A stretch of DNA of 7,119 nucleotides from Candidatus Uhrbacteria bacterium (GTDB lineage Bacteria > Patescibacteriota > Patescibacteriia > 2-12-FULL-60-25): NCBI GenBank assembly GCA_009691315.1, contig SICT01000060.1, forward strand, positions 1 through 7,119. Direction: 5' to 3'. Under the pieces are notes generated by a model that searched no databases, was not told where the DNA came from, and saw nothing but the letters and a program-made list of their open reading frames with translations. A program made the position numbers and the translations under genes. Shown in pieces: positions 1 through 5,015 of this stretch (within the stretch, counting starts at the first letter, position 1; every line of letters begins with the position of its first letter).

Positions 1-164
1 TCGGACCAGGTCGGCATGAGCGGGACCGGGGCGAAGGAGTCCATGCCCTTGGCGAGCAGGTACTTCTCGAAGGTCTCGCACCCGAGCGCCGGACCAATCT
101 TCTCCCAGACGCGACGAGCCTTGGCCATCTGCTCGTCCGAGAGACGATTCTAAAACTGTTGCAT
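1..164 (-). CDS. 5' part of a high-GC orphan gene with an in-frame TAG at codon 5 (partial, possibly a pseudogene)
   Basis: The reading frame runs from an ATG at 164 off the left edge of the window. The ATG follows a good Shine-Dalgarno-like GAGGT (174-170, minus). The frame starts M-Q-Q-F, then meets TAG (152-150), then stays open for 49 more codons reading NRLSDEQMAKARRVWEKIG and onward to GMDSFAPVPLMPTW. Base composition is clearly GC-rich, like the gene at 1153-2079 and unlike the neighbouring genes. The frame after the stop keeps a plausible protein composition (amphipathic, Trp/Phe/Tyr present), so the stop looks like a recent point change (for example from CAG) or a sequencing error. 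Alternatively translation starts at Met13 (ATG at 128-126), which has only a weak upstream GGACGAG. TAG ends two other genes in this window, so reassignment is unlikely. I recognise no domain; function unknown. The upstream leader is shared with the other high-GC gene. Confidence 0.5.
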
Positions 165-290
165 GAGCTACCTCGCGGGCAAGTTAAGAGTCCTCCGTGT
201 ACGCACGGATACGTTCCCGTTATCCAATGGGACAGGTTTCCCTATTCAAGGGAATGTATGAAAATACTATAAAAAAAGCCTTTTTGTCAA
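165..290 (-). promoter_or_regulatory. Promoter and structured leader of the left-edge high-GC gene
   Basis: Read on the minus strand, TTGACA (290-285) is a consensus -35 box; an 18-bp spacer leads to TATTTT (266-261) as a possible -10, which would give a leader of about 90 nt. Three blocks recur in the leader of the gene at 1153-2079: the 19-nt TTGACAAAAAGGCTTTTTT (290-272, identical), a small inverted repeat TTCCC...GGGAA around 238-254, and GGATAACGG (225-217). A further perfect stem, TCCGTG/CACGGA with a 4-nt loop, lies at 194-209. The -35 assignment is good; the -10 is weak. That the leader folds and regulates is inference. Confidence 0.55.
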
Positions 291-333
291 GGAATCCTCG
301 CCACTGTACTTGGTTTTAGATATCCTAGACTCT

Positions 334-750
334 ATGATGAAACATCTTGATCTTACGTCATTTGCAAACACTTTACATTCACTCGATATCGCATTGCATG
401 AACCAGGTGACACACTGAATGAGGTCAAACTTCAGATGATGCAAGATTCAGTCATCCAACGTTTTGAATATACTTACGAACTTGCTTGGAAAACCATTAA
501 GCGCCATTTGGAAATGCAACAGGAAACACCACTCGACGATCTTGGGCGCCGAGATCTCTTTCGCCGTGCCTTTGAAGCCCAGTTGATTCAAGATCCAGAA
601 GCCTGGTTCGGCTACCAAGATGCAAGAAACAAAACAGCTCACGCATACGATCACAAAATAGCGCTTGATGTCTATCGATCTATTGATCCTTTCTTGAAAG
701 ACGCAAAGGCCCTCCTACAAACCCTCGAAAAAAAATATGGTGGATCTTAA
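334..750 (+). CDS. HEPN-domain protein, HI0074-type nucleotidyltransferase substrate-binding family (probable toxin of a HEPN/MNT pair)
   Basis: This small all-helical protein (138 aa from the ATG at 334) matches the HI0074/HepT style of HEPN protein. It shows the FEYTYELAWK helix (residues 44-53), typical of nucleotidyltransferase substrate-binding proteins, and the HEPN active-site signature RNKTAHAY (R98, N99, H103, Y105), which is the full RX4HXY motif. In HepT-type toxins this motif is the RNase site and the Tyr is the residue AMPylated by the partner. The frame is open further up to a TTG at 310, but the ATGs at 334 and 337 fit the usual family start better; no clear ribosome binding site helps decide. 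The gene overlaps the downstream minimal nucleotidyltransferase by 14 bp, so the two are surely co-translated. Family assignment is confident. Whether it acts as a toxic RNase or only as a substrate-binding subunit cannot be read from sequence. Confidence 0.87.
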   Translation: MMKHLDLTSFANTLHSLDIALHEPGDTLNEVKLQMMQDSVIQRFEYTYELAWKTIKRHLEMQQETPLDDLGRRDLFRRAFEAQLIQDPEAWFGYQDARNKTAHAYDHKIALDVYRSIDPFLKDAKALLQTLEKKYGGS

Positions 751-1045
751 GCCACGTCATCTGACTGTGGTAAAAAAAATCTTACAGGTTCATATTCCGC
801 ATAAAACCGTGTGGCTGTTTGGCTCACGCGCAACCGGTAAAACGCATCCGGCCTCAGATATTGATCTGGCGATCATCGACGAACAACCTCTGGATCCAAA
901 AATTTTGGGGGATCTGCAATACGCTTTTGAAGAATCCTCCCTTCCCTATCGAGTGGATTTAGTAGACTGGGCCACAGCTCAACCAAATTTTCGTGCCATA
1001 ATGGAACAAAATCATGAGGTGATCCAACCTTCCGTTCGAAAATAA
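737..1045 (+). CDS. MntA-like minimal nucleotidyltransferase (probable AMPylating antitoxin)
   Basis: The 102-residue protein is a minimal DNA-polymerase-beta-type nucleotidyltransferase. Residues G29-S30, a 10-residue spacer and D41-I-D43 form the family's GSX10DXD signature, and D74 in RVDLVDW is the likely third metal-binding Asp. Length is typical of MNT proteins. In characterised HEPN/MNT pairs the MNT protein transfers AMP from ATP to the Tyr of the partner's RX4HXY motif and so silences it; both halves of that chemistry are intact here. The start ATG lies inside the last codons of the HEPN gene (14-bp overlap, different frame) and lacks a Shine-Dalgarno sequence, which fits translational coupling. 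The stop codon lies in an A-rich run that also serves as the U-tract of the terminator on the opposite strand. The function as antitoxin is inferred from family and arrangement. Confidence 0.87.
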   Translation: MVDLKPRHLTVVKKILQVHIPHKTVWLFGSRATGKTHPASDIDLAIIDEQPLDPKILGDLQYAFEESSLPYRVDLVDWATAQPNFRAIMEQNHEVIQPSVRK

Positions 1046-1079
1046 AAAAACCGTGCGTATCTGGAGAGACACGTACGGT
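1042..1079 (-). terminator. Rho-independent terminator for the high-GC gene on the minus strand
   Basis: Arms 1071-1079 (ACGTACGGT) and 1050-1058 (ACCGTGCGT) form a 9-bp stem with one mismatched pair (a wobble only on the plus-strand transcript) around a 12-nt loop. Read on the minus strand, the stem is followed at once by seven T and then ATTTT (1049-1041). On the plus strand the hairpin is followed by CGAAACC, so it is not a good terminator for the nucleotidyltransferase gene. It ends minus-strand transcription about 75-110 nt past the stop at 1153. Confidence 0.75.
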
Positions 1080-1084
1080 CGAAA

Positions 1085-1102
1085 CCTTACGGAGAAGTAA
1101 GG
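1085..1102. other. Small perfect stem-loop in the 3' untranslated region of the high-GC gene
   Basis: CCTTAC (1085-1090) and GTAAGG (1097-1102) pair perfectly around a 6-nt loop, six bases from the terminator hairpin. A second perfect stem, GAGTGAG/CTCACTC with a 4-nt loop (1141-1158), overlaps the TGA of the high-GC gene. Neither has a T-run, so they are not classical terminators; they may protect the 3' end of the minus-strand transcript. Function is inferred. Confidence 0.4.
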
Positions 1103-1152
1103 ATTAAGGAAAGAAAATTAAGCAGGGGCGAGGAACTAAGGAGTGAGGCCTC

Positions 1153-2079
1153 TCACTCCGGGAGGAACCCCGACACCGAGCCGTAGTACTCGCTCGGATC
1201 GTCGACGTGGCCCGTGCCGAACCCGAGCTTGCCGTCGTAGAAGTAGACGACCGGCGCGCGGTCCCACGTGCCCCCGGCCTCGAAATCGTACTCGTCTCCG
1301 GCGCAGTCCATCCAGAGATCCTCGTACTTCACGAGGCGCTCGAGATGAACGAGGAGGTGAGCCCCTGTGATGTAGGCACCGAGACCAAACTCCTTGGCCA
1401 GGAACAGCGCGCGGGCGCGCCGAACCGACTTACCCCGGTACAGGAGTCCGGTCTGACCCGGGAAGAGCAGAAGGTCGCCCGGCTGAGAGGCCTCGAGCTT
1501 CTGGAGCGCTTGCATCTGCCTTTCGGTCATACGCAGGTTGCTGGGCCCGATGCGCCCCTCGGTGAAGTCATGGAACTTCTTGCCGAGCTTGTGCTTGAGC
1601 GCGTCGAGGATGTAAAGCAGGCCGAGGTTCATGTCCGGCCAGCCCTCCTTGCCCTTGGCGAGCGAGGTCGCACGGCAGATCTTGGCGAGCACGGATGGCT
1701 TGGGGACAATGATCAAACCGTCCATGCCCTGCTCGCGCGGCACAACAATCCCAGAGGCGAGACGCACGACGTGCGACGAATCGAAGTTGACTCCGCCCCA
1801 CTGCTGGGTGAGGAGCGCGACCTCGTCGACGGCACCGCCGAGCCGGTAGCTCTGGGGGTAGCCATAGGTGGACGGAACCTCTTCCCAGTGCCAGCGCCGC
1901 GCGATGGTCTGGTCGTAGGTGATCTCTCGCGTCACGAGATTTTGGAGCGTTCGACGATCGAGACTCTTCTCGTCGACCATCTCCATCAGCGCGATGAGCT
2001 GTTCAACCGAGATCCTGCCGTCCCTCACCTGTGGTCCCAGGGCTTTCAATTGCGCGATCGTTCCGGTTTCGATGTCCAT
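1153..2079 (-). CDS. High-GC orphan gene, 308-aa protein of unknown function
   Basis: I do not recognise this protein. It starts at ATG 2079 behind a strong Shine-Dalgarno AGAGGAGG and ends with TGA at 1155-1153. It has no signal peptide or membrane segment and is probably cytoplasmic. The N-terminus (about 1-55) is charged and likely helical; the middle (about 85-135) contains a region reading GGVNFDSSHVVRLASGIVVP followed by GMDGLIIVP; the C-terminus is aromatic and acidic (WDRAPVVYFYDGKLGFGTG, DDPSEYY). Base composition is much richer in GC than its neighbours: bases 1201-1260 are 42/60 G+C, whereas 3601-3660 inside clpB are 23/60. It has its own promoter and terminator and reads against both neighbours, so it behaves as a self-contained unit. 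The plus strand is also open over nearly the whole length, but the start signals, leader and terminator all belong to the minus strand. Horizontal origin, or a family under special codon selection, are both possible. Confidence 0.8.
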   Translation of the reverse strand: MDIETGTIAQLKALGPQVRDGRISVEQLIALMEMVDEKSLDRRTLQNLVTREITYDQTIARRWHWEEVPSTYGYPQSYRLGGAVDEVALLTQQWGGVNFDSSHVVRLASGIVVPREQGMDGLIIVPKPSVLAKICRATSLAKGKEGWPDMNLGLLYILDALKHKLGKKFHDFTEGRIGPSNLRMTERQMQALQKLEASQPGDLLLFPGQTGLLYRGKSVRRARALFLAKEFGLGAYITGAHLLVHLERLVKYEDLWMDCAGDEYDFEAGGTWDRAPVVYFYDGKLGFGTGHVDDPSEYYGSVSGFLPE

Positions 2080-2233
2080 AGTGCCTCCTCTGCCGTTTGG
2101 TATGCCTTCACAGGTCCGCCGTTATCCGACATTCCCGTGAGGTCCCCCTTGGGCAAAGAGTGCCTGTAAACGACAGGCTCGCTTTCCCATTCAAGGGATA
2201 ATACAAACTAGGCGAAAAAAGCCTTTTTGTCAA
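2080..2233 (-). promoter_or_regulatory. Promoter and structured leader of the 308-aa high-GC gene
   Basis: On the minus strand, TTGACA (2233-2228) followed after 17 bp by TAGTTT (2210-2205) gives a sigma-70-like promoter and a leader of roughly 115-120 nt. The block TTGACAAAAAGGCTTTTTT (2233-2215) is identical over 19 nt to that before the left-edge gene. TCCCTTGAAT with GGGAAA (2198-2183) and GGATAACGG (2127-2119) also recur in the same order. Between the last two is an insertion relative to the other copy, containing a perfect stem GCCTGT/ACAGGC with a 5-nt loop (2162-2178). The leader ends in AGAGGAGG, four bases before the ATG. The shared blocks are seen directly; a regulatory role is inferred. 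Confidence 0.65.
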
Positions 2234-2238
2234 TGCTA

Positions 2239-2267
2239 TTGACCTGTGGGAAAAAATCGTTTATCCT
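2239..2267 (+). promoter_or_regulatory. Sigma-70-type promoter of clpB
   Basis: TTGACC (2239-2244), a 17-bp spacer and TATCCT (2262-2267) match the -35/-10 layout of a housekeeping promoter. Transcription would begin near 2274, inside the left arm of the CIRCE operator, so a bound repressor would block initiation. Its -35 box lies back to back with that of the divergent high-GC gene, five bases apart. Confidence 0.7.
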
Positions 2268-2270
2268 GAC

Positions 2271-2297
2271 TTAGCACTCTCATTATTTGAGTGCTAA
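2271..2297. promoter_or_regulatory. CIRCE operator (HrcA binding site)
   Basis: TTAGCACTC (2271-2279), nine bases, GAGTGCTAA (2289-2297): a perfect match to the consensus CIRCE inverted repeat, bound by the heat-shock repressor HrcA. It covers the predicted start of transcription of clpB and would also lie in the 5' end of the mRNA. This implies that the genome encodes HrcA and that clpB is derepressed by heat or unfolded-protein load. Confidence 0.96.
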
Positions 2298-2310
2298 CTG
2301 ACTCTTTTCT

Positions 2311-4947
2311 ATGCTTCCCCAAAATTTCACTACCAAAAGCCAAGAAGCTCTCCACATCGCTCAGCAGTTTGCCTCGCAGAATGGCCAGCAGTCGCTGGAA
2401 CCGGCGCATTTGTTTTATGCTCTGCTGGAACAAGAAGATGGCGTGGTGCCGGCGATTTTTAAAAAACTCAGCGTCCCCCTCCCCGCTCTCAAAGGAGATC
2501 TGGAAGCGATTCTTTTGCATTTGCCGAAAGTCTCGACGAGTGGTGGCCTGGCACAGCTCTATTTATCACAAGATTTTCTAAAGACCCTGCAACTCGCTGA
2601 ACGTGCGGCAAAACAATTTAAGGATGAATATATTTCGACTGAACATCTTTTGCTTGCCCTCGCTGATGCGCATGATGAGATCGCCACGCTCATGGCTCGT
2701 CATGGAGTGACTTTGGAAACAATCTTAAAAGCCCTCAAGGATGTGCGTGGAAATGTGAAAATTGAATCACCTGAACCAGAACAGTCCTATCAAGCGTTGG
2801 AAAAATACGCACGAAATTTAACGGCCATGGCTCGACAAGAAAAACTCGATCCAGTTATTGGTCGTGATGATGAAATTCGTCGTGTCATGCAAATTCTTTT
2901 ACGCCGCACCAAAAATAATCCGGTGTTAATTGGCGAGGCTGGAACGGGAAAGACCGCGATCGTCGAAGGGCTGGCCGAACGGATTGTCGCGGGCGATGTT
3001 CCAGAATCACTTAAAGATAAAGAGGTATTGGCGCTTGATGTTGGCTCGCTGGTAGCTGGCACAAAATTCCGTGGCGAATTTGAAGAGCGTCTAAAAGCGG
3101 TTCTGCGGGAAGTGGAAAAATCTGCGGGAAAAATTATTTTATTTATTGATGAGCTGCATACTTTGGTGGGCGCTGGCGCCTCTGGTGAGGGTGGGTCGCT
3201 TGATGCTTCCAACATGTTAAAACCCGCTCTTTCGCGTGGAGAACTGCGAACAGTTGGTGCAACGACCCTTCAAGAATATCAAAAATATATTGAAAAAGAT
3301 GCCGCACTAACCCGACGGTTTCAGCCGGTATTTGTGGATGAACCGAGCGAAGAAGATGCCATTGCGATCTTGCGCGGTATTAAAGATAAGTATGAATTGC
3401 ATAGCGGGATCCGTATCACGGATCATTCTCTAGTGGCGGCCGTAAAATTATCGGTGCGTTATATTACCGACCGTTTCCTGCCGGATAAAGCGGTTGATTT
3501 GATTGATGAAGCGGCCGCGGCGTTACGCATGCAGATCGATTCATTGCCAGAAGATTTAGATAAATTGAAACGTGAACTCATCAAATTGGAAATCGAGAAA
3601 CGAGCCCTGTCTAAAGAAGATGATAAGGAATCCAAAGAACGTTTGGCAGAATTAGAAAAACACATGGCAGAAGTGCGAGAAAAATCTGATCACCTGGAAT
3701 TATCCTGGAAAGCAGAGAAGGAATTGATTACGGCCATTCAAGATAAGAAAAAAGAATTAGAGAAATTAAAAATTGAAGCAGAAATTGCGGAACGCCGCGG
3801 AGATCTGGAGCAAGTTTCCAAGATTCGTTATGGAAGCATGCCCGGGATTGAGAAAAAACAAAAAGAAATTGAAGCAAAACTCAAGCTCTTTCAAGGCAAG
3901 CGTGGATTGCTGAAAGATGCGGTGACGGAGGAAGATATTGCAACCGTGGTCGCTCGTTGGACCGGTATTCCGGTGCAACGCATGCTTGAATCAGAATCCA
4001 TGCGCCTGGCCAAACTTGAAGAAGAATTGTCAAAGCGTGTGATCGGACAAAAGGAAGCGGTGCATGCCGTAGCCAATGCTCTACGTCGGTCGCGTGCCGG
4101 GATCAGCGAGGAAAAACGGCCCATCGGATCCTTTCTGTTTCTCGGACCGACTGGAGTCGGAAAAACAGAACTCGCCCGCACGCTGGCCGCGCTCATGTTT
4201 GATGATGAAGATGCTATGGTGCGGGTTGATATGTCTGAATATATGGAGAAGCATGCGATCTCCAGAATGATCGGCTCCCCTCCTGGCTATGTTGGGCATG
4301 ACGAAGGCGGTCAGCTGACGGAAAAAATTCGCCGCCGACCGTATTCGGTTATCCTCCTTGATGAAGTAGAGAAAGCGCATCCAGATGTGTTTAACACCTT
4401 GCTCCAAGTTTTGGAAGACGGACGCTTAACCGATGGCAAAGGCCGCGTGATCAATTTTAAAAACACCATCATTATCATGACCTCAAACATCGGCTCTGAT
4501 GTGATTTTGGATTGGGGGAAGCGTCGTGGGGAGATTGGGTTCGCGGATAGTGAAGAAAAAACTGCCAAAGCCACGGAAGAAAAGGTCCACATCCAAATCC
4601 GTGACATGCTGCGTGATCATTTCCGCCCTGAATTTTTGAATCGCGTTGATGAGACCGTGATCTTTCATTCACTCGATAAAGAAGAGCTGAATCAAATCGT
4701 GGATCTTCAGTTAATGCAAGTAAAAAAGCGCTTGGCGGAAAAAAAGATCACCCTATCTTTTACGGACAAAGCGAAAAAACTTGTGGCGGACAAAGGTTAT
4801 GACCCGTCGTATGGCGCGCGTCCTCTCAAACGCGCCATTCAAGAATTCATTCTCGATGAACTTGCCCTTAAAATCGTGGAAGGGAAAATTAAAGAAGGCG
4901 ATGAAGTAACCATCGATGCAAGCAAAGATAAAATTGTGATAAAATAA
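2311..4947 (+). CDS. clpB: ATP-dependent disaggregase ClpB (Hsp100), with an IGF-containing insertion
   Basis: ClpB threads aggregated proteins through a hexameric ring with the DnaK system in the cytoplasm. The 878-aa protein has all ClpB parts: N-terminal substrate domain (about 1-145); first AAA+ domain with Walker A GEAGTGKT (208-215), pore loop around F253 (usually Tyr in this family), Walker B D280-E281 and arginine fingers R335/R336; a full-length coiled-coil middle domain (about 411-530), the mark of ClpB against ClpA/ClpC; second AAA+ domain with Walker A GPTGVGKT (612-619), pore-loop Y660, Walker B D684-E685, arginine finger R778 and sensor-2 R837 in GARPLKR. Between Walker B2 and R778 there is a segment some 17 residues longer than in E. 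coli ClpB, carrying I742-G743-F744, where ClpA/ClpC carry the ClpP-binding loop. No Shine-Dalgarno precedes the ATG; the leader of about 37 nt contains CIRCE. Identity is certain; any ClpP link is speculation. Confidence 0.97.
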   Translation: MLPQNFTTKSQEALHIAQQFASQNGQQSLEPAHLFYALLEQEDGVVPAIFKKLSVPLPALKGDLEAILLHLPKVSTSGGLAQLYLSQDFLKTLQLAERAAKQFKDEYISTEHLLLALADAHDEIATLMARHGVTLETILKALKDVRGNVKIESPEPEQSYQALEKYARNLTAMARQEKLDPVIGRDDEIRRVMQILLRRTKNNPVLIGEAGTGKTAIVEGLAERIVAGDVPESLKDKEVLALDVGSLVAGTKFRGEFEERLKAVLREVEKSAGKIILFIDELHTLVGAGASGEGGSLDASNMLKPALSRGELRTVGATTLQEYQKYIEKDAALTRRFQPVFVDEPSEEDAIAILRGIKDKYELHSGIRITDHSLVAAVKLSVRYITDRFLPDKAVDLIDEAAAALRMQIDSLPEDLDKLKRELIKLEIEKRALSKEDDKESKERLAELEKHMAEVREKSDHLELSWKAEKELITAIQDKKKELEKLKIEAEIAERRGDLEQVSKIRYGSMPGIEKKQKEIEAKLKLFQGKRGLLKDAVTEEDIATVVARWTGIPVQRMLESESMRLAKLEEELSKRVIGQKEAVHAVANALRRSRAGISEEKRPIGSFLFLGPTGVGKTELARTLAALMFDDEDAMVRVDMSEYMEKHAISRMIGSPPGYVGHDEGGQLTEKIRRRPYSVILLDEVEKAHPDVFNTLLQVLEDGRLTDGKGRVINFKNTIIIMTSNIGSDVILDWGKRRGEIGFADSEEKTAKATEEKVHIQIRDMLRDHFRPEFLNRVDETVIFHSLDKEELNQIVDLQLMQVKKRLAEKKITLSFTDKAKKLVADKGYDPSYGARPLKRAIQEFILDELALKIVEGKIKEGDEVTIDASKDKIVIK

Positions 4948-4952
4948 GAAGG

Positions 4953-5004
4953 GTTCGGCTCAACGTCTCGCCTCCATCTTGGTACGCCGAGTGATCATTT
5001 TATT
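4953..5004. terminator. Weak, possibly bidirectional terminator between clpB and the LysM gene
   Basis: TCGGC (4955-4959) can pair with GCCGA (4986-4990), extended by two wobble pairs, followed by ATTTTATT on the plus strand; on the minus strand the hairpin is followed by CCCTTCTTATTTT. The genes converge here, so a terminator is expected. The stem is short and the 26-nt loop is large, so the call is tentative. Confidence 0.3.
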
Positions 5005-5015
5005 CATTAAATAAC

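Noticed and set aside
1..164. Reassignment of TAG to an amino acid in this organism
   Set aside because: TAG ends the LysM gene and the partial gene at 6875 at natural protein ends, the latter in tandem with TGA, and no internal TAG is seen in the long intact genes.
310..333. TTG start at 310 for the HEPN gene
   Set aside because: ATGs at 334 and 337 give a length and N-terminus closer to HI0074-type proteins; no ribosome binding site supports the TTG.
194..1079. CCGTGCGTA occurs both in the leader near 194-209 and in the terminator at 1050-1079
   Set aside because: A 9-base match between two palindromic stems is easily due to chance, and the two elements have different roles.
1..2079. Direct homology between the left-edge fragment and the 308-aa protein (both contain GMD followed by VP)
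   Set aside because: The shared residues are too few and lie at different distances from the N-terminus; only the leaders are clearly alike.
1207..2169. A 320-codon plus-strand frame opposite the 308-aa high-GC gene
   Set aside because: It starts with GTG without a clear ribosome binding site, is rich in Leu/Glu/Arg/His as expected for the antisense of a GC-rich gene, and the promoter, leader, Shine-Dalgarno and terminator all serve the minus strand.
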